NCBI GenBank assembly: GCA_903834135.1
Contig: CAILHZ010000020.1
Coordinates: forward strand, 1-64,000
Direction of reading: 5' to 3'
DNA length: 64,000 nucleotides
From: an uncultured Opitutia bacterium
GTDB taxonomy: Bacteria > Verrucomicrobiota > Verrucomicrobiia > Opitutales > Opitutaceae
The translations under genes were made by a program, and so were the position numbers. Under the pieces are notes generated by a model. That model was given only the letters and a program-made list of their open reading frames with translations, was not told where the DNA came from and made no database searches. Of the stretch, positions 45,942 to 54,906 are shown one piece after another (position 1 is the first letter of the stretch; every line of letters begins with the position of its first letter).

Positions 45942-46949
45942 ATGCCAAAGAAAAACACAGAGCAAGAGCAAGTTCCTAAGAAGTTAGCCATCTATACGGT
46001 TAAGTTAGAAAACGCCCAGATGGATACCTTGCACTCCCTTTTAAAATTAAAGGGTTGGGAGAGCTTTGAAGTCCCGTATGCGCGCTTTGCTTATAAAGGA
46101 CTAAATTGTAATGTCACTGCCTACGAAAGCCGTAAGGTTGTAATCGCTGGTAAAGGGACAGAGGACTTCGTGATTAATATTTTGGAACCTGAAGTCACTA
46201 AAGCTCCTAAACTTGGTTATGATGAAGTGCTACACCCCGACTGGTTTGAAGCGCATGCTGGTTTAGATGAAAGCGGTAAGGGTGATTTTTTTGGTCCTGT
46301 GGTTGCAGCTACCGTCATTGCTGACCGAGCTGCGATTGATGCATGGATTAAAGCAGGAGTAAAAGATTCTAAAAAAATTGCTGATACTCAGATTGTTAAA
46401 TTAGAGAAAATTATTTTAGGTACACCAGGTGTTATAGTTGAGACCTGTTTTTGTGGCATGCGTAAGTATAATGAATTAATGCTTAAGCCTGAAGCTAATT
46501 TGAATCGCTTACTGGCCTGGCAGCACGCCACAGCACTTGCTAAGGCACTGTCGAAGAAAACAGTGCCTTGGGGTTTACTGGATCAATTTACAGAGCAGCC
46601 CTTGGTACAAAAAGAACTCGTGACTAAGGGAGTGAAGGACTTTGAGTTAAGAATGCGAACGAAGGCTGAAGAAGATCCTGTCGTTGCTGCTGCCTCAGTG
46701 ATTGCACGTGCAGAATTCGTCAGACAAATGCATGGTCTGTCTAAAAAGTTTGGGGCAAAACTGCAAAAGGGTGCTGGGCCATTAGTCAAAGACCAAGCTA
46801 TTGATATTATTCGCCGTTTTGGTGCACCTGCACTGCATGATTTTGCTAAACTACATTTTAGAACGGCGTATGAAGTCGTATCTTCAGAGGGAAAATTAGG
46901 CGAGTTGCCTCTGAAGGAACCTAAAGAAAAAACTGAGTGGGGAAAATAA
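45942..46949 (+). CDS. rnhC: Ribonuclease HIII
   Basis: Cleaves the RNA strand of RNA-DNA hybrids. 335 residues: an N-terminal TBP-like substrate-binding domain (about 15-95) typical of RNase HIII, and a catalytic domain with DESGKGDFFGPVV near residue 107 and EEDPVVAAASVIAR. The ORF track start at 45903 is replaced by the ATG at 45942. One base separates its stop from the rnhB start, so the two type 2 RNases H are co-expressed. Confidence 0.93.
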   Translation: MPKKNTEQEQVPKKLAIYTVKLENAQMDTLHSLLKLKGWESFEVPYARFAYKGLNCNVTAYESRKVVIAGKGTEDFVINILEPEVTKAPKLGYDEVLHPDWFEAHAGLDESGKGDFFGPVVAATVIADRAAIDAWIKAGVKDSKKIADTQIVKLEKIILGTPGVIVETCFCGMRKYNELMLKPEANLNRLLAWQHATALAKALSKKTVPWGLLDQFTEQPLVQKELVTKGVKDFELRMRTKAEEDPVVAAASVIARAEFVRQMHGLSKKFGAKLQKGAGPLVKDQAIDIIRRFGAPALHDFAKLHFRTAYEVVSSEGKLGELPLKEPKEKTEWGK

Positions 46950-46950
46950 T

Positions 46951-47718
46951 ATGCCCAAGCGCCGCCAACTTCGTGCGTTTGATATTAAGCAAATCGAAGG
47001 TCTCGAGGGTTTGCTGGGCGTAGATGAAGCAGGCCGCGGTGCTTTGGCAGGTCCTGTGGTGGCTGGGGCTGTCTTAGTAAGTAAGGAATTTTTAGAAAGT
47101 AAGTGGGCTTCAACTCAAGGGGGCCGAGTAAATGATTCAAAACAACTTAGTTCAGAGGAACGTGAAGCACTTTGGGCTGAATTTGAAAAATTGATGCATC
47201 ATGGATTAATTCATGCTCACTATGGTGTGGCATCAGTGGGTGAGATTGAGACGCTTAATATTTTAGGTGCAACAAAGTTAGCTATGAAGCGTGCTTTAGA
47301 GGGAATCTATCCTGCAGAATTATTTACAAAACGAACTGAGCCTGATTTATTTTCTTCCTTTGAGGAACGCTCAGCTTTTAAGCCGTCAGTCTCATGTAAA
47401 ATTTTAGTCGATGGCTTAGCGTTACGTCATTTCCCTTATCCGCATACAGGGGTTGTTAAAGGGGATGCAAGGTCACTGTGTATTGCGATGGCTTCAATTG
47501 TAGCTAAAGTAACACGTGATCGATTGATGATTAAATTGGATAAAAAATATCCAGGCTATGGTTTTTCTCAGCATAAAGGCTACGGCACTGAAGAGCATCG
47601 CCTAGCGCTTCTTAAACTAGGGCGTAGCACTGAGCATCGGGAACTCTTCTTAAGGAAATTATTTGCCGAGCATGTAGATCCTTCACAAATGGATTTTCTT
47701 GCCCAACAACAAGACTAA
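46951..47718 (+). CDS. rnhB: Ribonuclease HII
   Basis: Removes single ribonucleotides and RNA from duplexes. 255 residues with VDEAGRGALAGPVV near residue 24, VNDSKQLS, the DG acidic residue in ILVDGLALRHFP, and ASIVAKVTRDRLM. It is longer than the usual 200-215 residues because of an insert near 125-150 (FTKRTEPDLFSSFEERS). Second gene of the rnhC-rnhB pair. Confidence 0.94.
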   Translation: MPKRRQLRAFDIKQIEGLEGLLGVDEAGRGALAGPVVAGAVLVSKEFLESKWASTQGGRVNDSKQLSSEEREALWAEFEKLMHHGLIHAHYGVASVGEIETLNILGATKLAMKRALEGIYPAELFTKRTEPDLFSSFEERSAFKPSVSCKILVDGLALRHFPYPHTGVVKGDARSLCIAMASIVAKVTRDRLMIKLDKKYPGYGFSQHKGYGTEEHRLALLKLGRSTEHRELFLRKLFAEHVDPSQMDFLAQQQD

Positions 47719-47770
47719 TCTTCCTGCGGTTGACCTTACGTATAAGCTCTCTTACTGTTTGCTTTAACAC

Positions 47771-48955
47771 ATGGCAGGAAAGAAAAATACTTCACTTGAT
47801 AGAGTATTGGGCCGCTTAGACTCGTTAGATTCTGTTAATCTTGCGAACTTAGTGCAGCGCCTTGCTCGTGAGCGTGGGCTTTTTGAAGAGATTTTTAATA
47901 CCTTACAAGAAGGCGTTCTTGTCATAGATCCCGAGGGTACAATTGAGTATGCTAATGAATCGGCTCATAGTTTAATTGGAGTCAGTGAGGATGATTTAGA
48001 AGGCGGAATTTTATGGAAATTTTTACCAGGTCTTAGGCCTTCAATGGGTACGGCAATGGAGCCTGAGGACGGAGGCTCTCCTGTAATTGCTTCACGTGAA
48101 TTTGAGTTAACCTATCCTAAGCCACGTACGCTACGTTTGTATATGGTTCCTTTTAGAGCAGGTACTCGAGAAGTGAAGCGCAGGTATGTTGTTATTTTAT
48201 CTGATATTACACGAGATAAAGAGGCGACTGGTCAGCGCATAGAAGATGAACGTACCTCCTCAATTTTACTTTTAGCAGGTGGGGTAGCTCATGAGTTGGG
48301 TAATCCACTTAATTCTCTGACAATTCATTTGCAGCTTATGGAGCGTAAGCTCAAGAAGTTAAAAGCAAATTCAGAGAGTGATTCGATTGCTGAATCTGTA
48401 AAAATTTGCCGCGATGAAGTGCAGCGGCTAGACGGAATTATTAAAAACTTTCTTGAAGCTATTCGTCCTCAGGTTCCCGATTTAAGCGAAACCAATTTAG
48501 CCGACGTTTTATCTGAAGTGTTAAAGGTGCAAAAACAAGAAATTGCTGACCGTGGAATAGTCATTGAGGCTGAAGCTTCCGCTTCTCTACCGGTTGTCAT
48601 GGCTGACAAAAATCAGATTAAGCAGGTTTTCTTCAATCTCACTAAAAATGCGATGGAAGCGATGCAACCCGGCGGCAAGTTGCGTATTCGCTCAGGTATA
48701 GATGATGAGTCAGTCTATCTTTTAATTGGTGATAGTGGTACTGGTATAAAGCAAGATGACTTAGTGAAGTTATTTCAGCCTTATCACACCACAAAGACTG
48801 GAGGCCATGGCCTAGGTCTTATGATTGTGCAGCGTATTATGCGAGCACACGGTGGCCAAGTTGGCATTGAGAGTAAAGAGGGAGTAGGGACTGTCGTTAC
48901 CCTACAATTTCCTCGTAAAGATAAACGTGTAAGAATGTTACACGGTGGTATTTAA
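47771..48955 (+). CDS. PAS-domain histidine kinase, soluble NtrB-like
   Basis: A 394-residue sensor kinase with no TM segment or signal peptide. A short coiled N-terminus (about 1-40), a PAS domain (about 40-160, [18 protein letters not shown]), the H-box [12 protein letters not shown] with the phosphorylated His near 174, the N-box [12 protein letters not shown], and G boxes GDSGTGI and GGHGLGLMI. The kinase signature resembles NtrB-type partners of sigma-54 regulators. The only response regulator nearby is the NtrC-type protein at 51462, making a likely but unlinked pair. The signal is unknown and presumably cytoplasmic or relayed by another protein. Confidence 0.88.
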   Translation: MAGKKNTSLDRVLGRLDSLDSVNLANLVQRLARERGLFEEIFNTLQEGVLVIDPEGTIEYANESAHSLIGVSEDDLEGGILWKFLPGLRPSMGTAMEPEDGGSPVIASREFELTYPKPRTLRLYMVPFRAGTREVKRRYVVILSDITRDKEATGQRIEDERTSSILLLAGGVAHELGNPLNSLTIHLQLMERKLKKLKANSESDSIAESVKICRDEVQRLDGIIKNFLEAIRPQVPDLSETNLADVLSEVLKVQKQEIADRGIVIEAEASASLPVVMADKNQIKQVFFNLTKNAMEAMQPGGKLRIRSGIDDESVYLLIGDSGTGIKQDDLVKLFQPYHTTKTGGHGLGLMIVQRIMRAHGGQVGIESKEGVGTVVTLQFPRKDKRVRMLHGGI

Positions 48956-48971
48956 TCTAAGCTAGCCAAAC

Positions 48972-49751
48972 TTATTTGGCTAAGGATTCTGAGTTCGAAG
49001 TCGCTAAAAGATTTTTGATGACAATAGTCTGTGTCTCGGATTTTGACCCAATTTTTAAACGTACTTGAACAGGAATTTCATCTGAGGTGATACCTAATTG
49101 AGAAATCATTGGATCAGGAGAGATGGTTTCTCCAGGGGCAATTTTTAGCACATCAGGGTGAATTGCAAAATTACCTAGATCTGAATTAAAATCCATAATC
49201 GAAACAGTGATCGGACTTGTACTCGTATTTTGTAGAGTAAAATGAATGGTCACTGGAGGCATTGGACTGCCGACTGCTGCCTTGGCGCGTAGGTAGGCCA
49301 TAGCTTCATCGTTCTCCATGCCGCTAATATCAGCCATTTGCTGTCTACCATCGCCACTATTGCCGCCGCGTAGTGCGCTAAACATTCCTCGCCTAGTATT
49401 ACCATCTTCTGGTGAAGCTCCTCCTCCAATGCCATCGCCACCACCTAAAAAGGCTGTATCTTTTGTGCCGGAGCTCTTTGCATTCTTAGAAGCATCTGCA
49501 TCTGCTTTAATTGTAGCAGCTTTTCTTCCTTTACCTATTCCACGGCTAATAGTGATCGTAGCCACTAGTTTATCACTAAAAAAGGCGTGAGCCCCCTTCA
49601 TCGCTACAGGTCGTTCGCCCATATTAACCGCTTGTGCGAGTTCGTCTGTTGGACGGCGTTCTTGACAACCTTCTGTCAGTAAAAGGCAGCTTGCGGTTGC
49701 AATAAGGCTTAAATTTAGAACAAAACGAGAATGTCTAAAGCGGTTCATCAT
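48972..49751 (-). CDS. Glycine-rich lipoprotein, unknown function
   Basis: Not recognised. A 259-residue exported protein with a lipobox-like LLTEGC (Cys near 29). A Gly/Ala/Ser/Asp-rich low-complexity middle (about 80-140, with LGGGDGIGGGASPEDG) precedes a C-terminal beta-rich domain (about 165-250) of the form VTIHFTLQNTSTSPITVSIMDFNSDLGNF, as in proteins binding or presenting at the cell surface. It is transcribed toward the histidine kinase gene and sits between kinase and sigma genes; its part in the stress module is uncertain. Confidence 0.6.
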   Translation of the reverse strand: MMNRFRHSRFVLNLSLIATASCLLLTEGCQERRPTDELAQAVNMGERPVAMKGAHAFFSDKLVATITISRGIGKGRKAATIKADADASKNAKSSGTKDTAFLGGGDGIGGGASPEDGNTRRGMFSALRGGNSGDGRQQMADISGMENDEAMAYLRAKAAVGSPMPPVTIHFTLQNTSTSPITVSIMDFNSDLGNFAIHPDVLKIAPGETISPDPMISQLGITSDEIPVQVRLKIGSKSETQTIVIKNLLATSNSESLAK

Positions 49752-49955
49752 GAGGTTTATGGACTTACTTGAATTGGGCTATAAGTTATAAAATATAGAG
49801 ATTTTCGATCTATTTGCCATATTAAAGGTCAAAGCTGTGCTTGAATGACCATAATTTGAACGAAAGGTTGCATAAAGGCCTTACCTCAGCCAATTGAAAA
49901 TCGCATCTTTTGGTTATTTTGTGCGTCTAGCGCAACATAACCAGATGCCCTTTAC

Positions 49956-50504
49956 ATGGATAAAAGTCCAACGACCGAGCTGGTCGACCTTGTTCGCCGC
50001 GCCCAGCGTGGTGAGGAGGCCGCACAACACGACCTTATTGTTAGCTACCAAAACCGGGTTGCTGGGTTTGTCTATGCCATGATGAATCGAAGTGATGCAG
50101 TTGAAGATATTTCTCAGCAGGTATTTATTAAAATGGTTCGAGCCATACACGGACTACAAGCTCCTGCTCAATTTGAATCATGGCTTTTTAGACTCGCACG
50201 CAATACCTGCATAGATCATCTACGCAGACAAAAATTAAGACGTATTTTTTTACCTTTTGAAGCAGAGCACGAATCTGTCGCTGAACCTGCAGGTGCATTG
50301 GATACGGAAGAACTCGACGCTTTGCGCCATGCTTTAGGCCAGTTAAGACCGCAAGACAGAGCGTTAATTGCACTTGTGCAAGAAGGCCGAAGTCATTCTG
50401 AGATTGCAGAGACATTAAAAACCAGCGTTGCAGCGGTGAAAGCAAGGCTTCATCGTGCACGTGAGCACTTAAGAAAACATTATAATTCCGACCATGAAAA
50501 CTGA
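49956..50504 (+). CDS. ECF-family RNA polymerase sigma factor
   Basis: Alternative sigma factor of 182 residues with region 2 (about 22-95, DAVEDISQQVFIKMVRAI and FESWLFRLARNTCIDHLRRQK) and region 4 (about 120-175, ALGQLRPQDRALIALVQEGRSHSEIAETLKTSVAAVKARLHRAR). The 3' end overlaps the next gene by 11 nt; that gene encodes a one-TM protein of the size and layout of CnrY-type anti-sigma factors. Target promoters were not identified. Confidence 0.93.
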   Translation: MDKSPTTELVDLVRRAQRGEEAAQHDLIVSYQNRVAGFVYAMMNRSDAVEDISQQVFIKMVRAIHGLQAPAQFESWLFRLARNTCIDHLRRQKLRRIFLPFEAEHESVAEPAGALDTEELDALRHALGQLRPQDRALIALVQEGRSHSEIAETLKTSVAAVKARLHRAREHLRKHYNSDHEN

Positions 50505-50772
50505 ATTAATCGCGTGGAATCAGCTTAGAAATAAAGCTGCTGCTCAACTACATCCGCAGTTTGCTCAGCGCGTCATGCGTGCAGCACGTATGAGTGCTGA
50601 GGTAGCACCTTCGCTATTAAGCTATGTTAGCCTAAGTGCTGCGACACTTGTCGTGTGCTTTTCCGCACTGACTTATGTGCATAATGTTTCCATTGCTCAA
50701 GATGACATGCGTCAATCTTCAGATTGGCAGCAAGTACTTTCAGTTGATGAAGAATCGAGTATTCTGCAATGA
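50494..50772 (+). CDS. Putative one-TM anti-sigma factor
   Basis: A 92-residue protein with a basic, amphipathic cytoplasmic N-terminus (about 1-38), one TM helix (about 41-61, LLSYVSLSAATLVVCF) and a short periplasmic tail. It overlaps the ECF sigma gene by 11 nt and the next gene by 4 nt (ATGA). No zinc-binding HxxxCxxC motif is present, so it is not a ZAS-type anti-sigma; size and topology match CnrY-like anchors. The function is inferred from context. Confidence 0.72.
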   Translation: MKTELIAWNQLRNKAAAQLHPQFAQRVMRAARMSAEVAPSLLSYVSLSAATLVVCFSALTYVHNVSIAQDDMRQSSDWQQVLSVDEESSILQ

Positions 50773-51425
50773 ATCGCCGCCTCATAGTCGCACTCTCTAC
50801 AGCCGTTGTTTTTATGGCAGGATATGCCACTGGTGTATGGCATGAAAATACTCGACCACTACCACCTCCGCCTTCGTCCTTAGGTGCAGAGTTTGGTCAT
50901 ACGAAGTTAAGTTATTCTTTTTCCAGCCCCAGGGATCGTGCTATTAACCGTAAGGAGCTTGTTACTCGTATTGAAGCGCTTAAGCCACAACTCGACGCAT
51001 TTCGAAAAGAAGTAATCTCTATCGACAAAGCCTTTGAAGCTGATTTTAAAAAAATATTATCTGCAGAGCAATTAACGCGGTATGAAGATCATTTAAAACG
51101 CCGTGAAGTTAATCGTGGTAAGGGTGCTAAGCATGATGCTCCAATGAGTGATGCTGAAATTGAGAATTTAATGTGGGATCAACCTGCACGTAGTCTTATA
51201 AGTGAGATGGTTTTACCGCTTCGTTTAGATATTCTGTCTCGTGAGTATAAGTTGGATGATCAGCAAAAAATTACAGTAAATGATTTGCTTAAAATTAGAC
51301 GTACTAAGGTGCTCGCTTTAATTGATAGTTCTCCACCTCCTTCGGTTCAATTAATGCGACTTGCACCTTATATTCAAAGATTAGTAAAACCAGTGCCTTT
51401 AGCTGAAGCTTCAGTTGCAAAATAA
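50769..51425 (+). CDS. Membrane-anchored periplasmic helical protein, Spy/CnrX/ZraP-like
   Basis: A 218-residue protein with an N-terminal TM helix (about 5-22), a Pro-rich spacer (RPLPPPPSS), then a long, charged, all-helical region with two LTxxQ-like patterns (LSAEQLTRYEDHL, LDDQQKITVNDLL). This resembles Spy/CpxP/CnrX-fold periplasmic sensors and chaperones. Coupling to the ECF sigma and putative anti-sigma genes suggests that it senses envelope or metal stress and controls sigma release. Similarity is by pattern only; no metal ligands are obvious (few His). Confidence 0.65.
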   Translation: MNRRLIVALSTAVVFMAGYATGVWHENTRPLPPPPSSLGAEFGHTKLSYSFSSPRDRAINRKELVTRIEALKPQLDAFRKEVISIDKAFEADFKKILSAEQLTRYEDHLKRREVNRGKGAKHDAPMSDAEIENLMWDQPARSLISEMVLPLRLDILSREYKLDDQQKITVNDLLKIRRTKVLALIDSSPPPSVQLMRLAPYIQRLVKPVPLAEASVAK

Positions 51426-51461
51426 TTATTTAAGATAAAGTACTTAGGTAAATAACTCTTT

Positions 51462-52829
51462 ATGGTTCCGAGCTTACTTATAGTTGATGATGAAAAACAT
51501 ACCCGAGAAGGGCTGCAGCAGGCGCTTGCCGACAACTATGACGTGAGTGTAGCAGCAAGTGCGGATGAAGCCTTCAACTTAATGCAGAGTCAGCCTTTTG
51601 ATGTAATCATCACCGATTTAAGGATGCCTGGTAAGTCTGGACTTAAAGTAATTGATCAAGCACTACTTCAGTCCAATCAGCCAGCAGTATTGATGATGAC
51701 TGCCTACGGAACTATCGAGAGTGCTGTAGAGGCTATGAAACGCGGTGCAGTGGATTTTTTAACTAAGCCTGTAAATATTGAGCGCTTAGAAGTGCTCATA
51801 CAAAGAGCGCTCAAATCGAAGACCCTTGAAGTCGAGGTCAAGCAGCTGCACGAGAGATTAGATGAGAAATATCAGTTTGATGGAATTCTTGGACATTCAC
51901 CTAAAATTCAGGCTGTAATTGATCAGGTGAAGTTAGTTTCCACGTCTAAGGCTACTATTTTAATTGAGGGTGAAAGCGGTACAGGTAAGGAATTAATTGC
52001 ACAGGCTGTACACCAGACTAGCCCAAGAGCGCGCGCTCCTTTTATTCCGGTGCATTGTGCAGCTTTGTCTGAAAATTTATTAGAGAGTGAATTGTTTGGT
52101 CATGAACGCGGTGCTTTCACCGGAGCCGCCGAACGTAGGATAGGGCGCTTTGAATCTGCAGATGGAGGAACACTCTTCTTGGATGAAATCGGAGAAATTT
52201 CTTTAGCGACTCAGGTAAAGTTACTGCGTTTCCTTGAAACACGTTCGATCGAGCGCGTTGGTGGTTCCAAGCCAATTGACTTAGATGTTAGACTTGTTGC
52301 AGCAACGAATAAAAATTTAGAAGAACTCTGCAGGCAGGGTAAATTTAGAGAGGATCTCTTTTTTAGGCTCAACGTTGTTCGGTTACTTTTGCCTCCACTT
52401 CGCGATAGGGCAGAGGACATTCCTCTTTTGTTAGTACATTACATTAAGCATTTTTCAGATGAAAATAGCTTACCTGTACTTACGATAGAACCGGGTGCTT
52501 TACACACGCTACAGTCCTACCGCTGGCCAGGAAATATCCGTGAATTGCGCAATTTCTGTGAAAACGCAGTCGTTACTCACCGGGGTGGTAAATTAAGTGA
52601 GTATGACCTTGATCCTAAGTATAGGGGTTCTGTGGTTGTATCACTTTTAACGAATTCAGGGGCAAATGAGCAGCTTTCTGTCGAAGAGAATGAGAAAAGA
52701 CTGCTTAAAGAGGCCCTCCTTAAGGTACGTGGTAACCGCACCAAGGCAGCGGAACTCATGGGAATTAGCCGTAGAACCCTACATCGTAAGCTCTCACAAT
52801 GGCCTGAATTGGATGTAACCGATTCTTAA
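51462..52829 (+). CDS. NtrC-type sigma-54-dependent response regulator
   Basis: A 455-residue regulator: receiver domain (about 1-120, phospho-Asp in VIITDLRMPGKSG near 52), AAA+ domain (about 140-375) with Walker A GESGTGKE and the sigma-54 contact loop ERGAFTGA near 217, Walker B GGTLFLDEIGEI, and a Fis-type HTH at the end (NRTKAAELMGISRRTLHRKL). It activates sigma-54 promoters when phosphorylated. It follows the sigma/anti-sigma/sensor operon by 36 bases; the likely kinase is the PAS kinase at 47771. Confidence 0.94.
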   Translation: MVPSLLIVDDEKHTREGLQQALADNYDVSVAASADEAFNLMQSQPFDVIITDLRMPGKSGLKVIDQALLQSNQPAVLMMTAYGTIESAVEAMKRGAVDFLTKPVNIERLEVLIQRALKSKTLEVEVKQLHERLDEKYQFDGILGHSPKIQAVIDQVKLVSTSKATILIEGESGTGKELIAQAVHQTSPRARAPFIPVHCAALSENLLESELFGHERGAFTGAAERRIGRFESADGGTLFLDEIGEISLATQVKLLRFLETRSIERVGGSKPIDLDVRLVAATNKNLEELCRQGKFREDLFFRLNVVRLLLPPLRDRAEDIPLLLVHYIKHFSDENSLPVLTIEPGALHTLQSYRWPGNIRELRNFCENAVVTHRGGKLSEYDLDPKYRGSVVVSLLTNSGANEQLSVEENEKRLLKEALLKVRGNRTKAAELMGISRRTLHRKLSQWPELDVTDS

Positions 52830-52854
52830 GTCGTATTTTGGGTAAAAAATCAGG

Positions 52855-52882
52855 TTGACGGAACCAAGGAACACTTTAACTC
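52855..52882 (+). promoter_or_regulatory. Possible promoter of tRNA-Gly
   Basis: TTGACG and TAACTC separated by 16 bases, ending 14 bases upstream of the tRNA. The -35 box is good; the -10 box is weak. Confidence 0.4.
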
Positions 52883-52896
52883 TCATACCTCAGATC

Positions 52897-52972
<76 letters not shown>

Positions 52973-52984
52973 TTTTAATACAAG

Positions 52985-53024
52985 CCTTTCTTAATCAATG
53001 ATTTAGAAAGGTTTTGTTGTTTTA
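52985..53024 (+). terminator. Probable terminator of tRNA-Gly
   Basis: CCTTTCTTAAT/ATTTAGAAAGG forms a stem with one mismatch and a small loop, followed by T-rich TTTTGTTGTTTT, starting 12 bases after the tRNA CCA. Confidence 0.75.
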
Positions 53025-53130
53025 AGGACTTTCAAAATGGTAAGGAAATGAGGTATTGGTGGTATATTTATACTTCAAAATTGTACTGATTTAAGGCCGT
53101 CCAGTTAATGAAATAGTTTCGTATTATTTT

Positions 53131-54144
53131 CTAAACTTTAACTAGGCCTAGGCCTGGTAAGTCAGTAGCAATAATAGAGCCGTTATTAAGATAAGCTCCT
53201 TTAAAAGGATCATTTTTAATTAATAAAGCTCCGTCCAAATCACACCAATCTACAAGTGAGGCGATTTGAGCAGCTGCTGAAATGGCGCATGAGGTTTCAG
53301 TCATACATCCAAGCATGATTTTTAAACCTAAATTACGTGCCTCAGTTATCATAGCACGTGCTTCGTTAAGTCCTGTGCATTTCATGAGTTTAATATTAAT
53401 TCCGTGAAACAGTGCTGCTACAGCTTTGATATCACTTAATCTCTGAACACTTTCATCTGCAATCAAAGGAAGGCTGCTACGTTCTTTTAGCCAAGCCATA
53501 TCTTCTTTTTGGCTTTTAGGCATAGGCTGTTCAATGAGTAACACGTTCTGATCGGCTAGCCATTCGATCATGCGAAGTGCCTGTTCTTTATTTGTCCAAC
53601 CCTGATTAGCATCAATAAACAGTGGCTGCTTACTTACTGAACGAATAGCCTGGATGATTTCTTTATCATCTAAGCTCCCCAGTTTCACTTTCAGAATTTT
53701 AAATTCTACAGCTTGTTTTGTTTTTTCGATAATAATATCTGGGGTATCTATACCAATAGTAAATGAGGTGAATGGATTAAGGGTAGGGTTAAGTCCCCAT
53801 AAAGTGTACAAGGGTTTCATCTCTACTTTTCCAATCCAGTCGTGCAGAGCTATATCTACAGATGCTTTTGCAGCAGTGTTGCCCAAGGTAATTAAATCAA
53901 CTTTGCGTAATATATCAGGAATATCCGTAATAGATGTGATATCTGGTAATTTGATCTGATTTAAAAACTGACTGGCTGTCTCTACATTCTCACCTAAATA
54001 AGGCGGCATTGAGGCTTCCCCATAGCCTACGATACCATCTTGTTCGACTTCAGTAAGGATACTAGGGGTACTTGTACGTGACGAAGTAGCTAGGGTGAAT
54101 CTATGCCTTAATTCTAAGGTATAGGGATGAAATCGCAGGTGCAT
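53131..54144 (-). CDS. Dipeptide epimerase (L-Ala-D/L-Glu epimerase type)
   Basis: Enolase-superfamily enzyme of 337 residues. The KxK motif (LKVKLG) is near residue 162, metal ligands are in FIDANQGW, LIEQPM and IADES, and the second catalytic Lys is in INIKLMKCTG. This arrangement is that of the muconate-lactonising subgroup, and the CMTETSCAIS segment fits dipeptide epimerases. It probably recycles peptidoglycan-derived L-Ala-D-Glu. No peptidoglycan-recycling neighbours are present; related racemases are possible. Single gene. Confidence 0.87.
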   Translation of the reverse strand: MHLRFHPYTLELRHRFTLATSSRTSTPSILTEVEQDGIVGYGEASMPPYLGENVETASQFLNQIKLPDITSITDIPDILRKVDLITLGNTAAKASVDIALHDWIGKVEMKPLYTLWGLNPTLNPFTSFTIGIDTPDIIIEKTKQAVEFKILKVKLGSLDDKEIIQAIRSVSKQPLFIDANQGWTNKEQALRMIEWLADQNVLLIEQPMPKSQKEDMAWLKERSSLPLIADESVQRLSDIKAVAALFHGINIKLMKCTGLNEARAMITEARNLGLKIMLGCMTETSCAISAAAQIASLVDWCDLDGALLIKNDPFKGAYLNNGSIIATDLPGLGLVKV

Positions 54145-54223
54145 CAGTTGGTATAAAAGCTAATTTTAACATAAAAACCAACCTTTCCCTTTGGCTTTAA
54201 ATCCTCTACACTGGTTGTCACGT

Positions 54224-54901
54224 TTGAAAGCTTCCGATTATTTCACACTTCCTGAATCCTTAAGTGGATTTACTGCTTTTTTTAAAGCAGACGTACACCC
54301 TTGGGTGTGGATATCTCAAATTGAGAATGCCTTAGCTTCGTGGAACTTCAAAGATAAGCCTGTAGTGCCTAGCGGGGTTCATATGGAAGGTAATGTTTAT
54401 ATCCATCCTTCTGTAAAACTGCCCCCTTACTGCGTAATTACTGGCCCTGTCTGGATTGGGCCTGAATGCGTAATTCGCCCAGGTGCTTTAATTCGCGGCA
54501 ATGTCATTGCTGGAGCAAGGTGTGTTTTAGGAAACAGCTCCGAATATAAAAACTGTCTCTTACTAGAGGACGTAGAGACCGCTCACTTTAATTATGTGGG
54601 TGATTCCATTCTTGGAAACGGAGCTCACTTAGGAGCTGGTGCAATTTGCTCTAATCTAAGACTTGATCGTAAACCTATCAGTATTGTTGGACTTAATCAG
54701 ACCTTTGATACCCACCTTACTAAGTGTGGTGCTATTGTAGGAGATAAAGCTGAAGTAGGCTGTAACGCTGTTTTAAATCCAGGTACAGTACTCGGAAAAA
54801 GAGCATTAGTTATGCCTTCCATGGCTTTTTCAGGTGTACTTCCTGCAGCAACGATTGCCAAAATACGTGCTACAGTCACTACGGCACCACGTCGGGATTA
54901 A
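54224..54901 (+). CDS. Left-handed beta-helix (hexapeptide repeat) transferase-like protein
   Basis: About 225 residues. An N-terminal ASDYFTLPESL part precedes hexapeptide repeats (about 60-200: IHPSVKLPPYCVITGPVWIG, VIRPGALIRGNV, GNGAHLGAGAI, VGCNAVLNPGTVLG). The repeats resemble the acyl/uridylyl-sugar LbH domain of GlmU-type proteins but there is no nucleotidyltransferase domain. Substrate unknown. No ATG fits; the open frame starts at TTG 54191, while TTG 54224 gives the MKASDYFTLPE start I expect for the family. It precedes trpS by 5 bases. Confidence 0.75.
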   Translation: MKASDYFTLPESLSGFTAFFKADVHPWVWISQIENALASWNFKDKPVVPSGVHMEGNVYIHPSVKLPPYCVITGPVWIGPECVIRPGALIRGNVIAGARCVLGNSSEYKNCLLLEDVETAHFNYVGDSILGNGAHLGAGAICSNLRLDRKPISIVGLNQTFDTHLTKCGAIVGDKAEVGCNAVLNPGTVLGKRALVMPSMAFSGVLPAATIAKIRATVTTAPRRD

Positions 54902-54906
54902 TTTTT

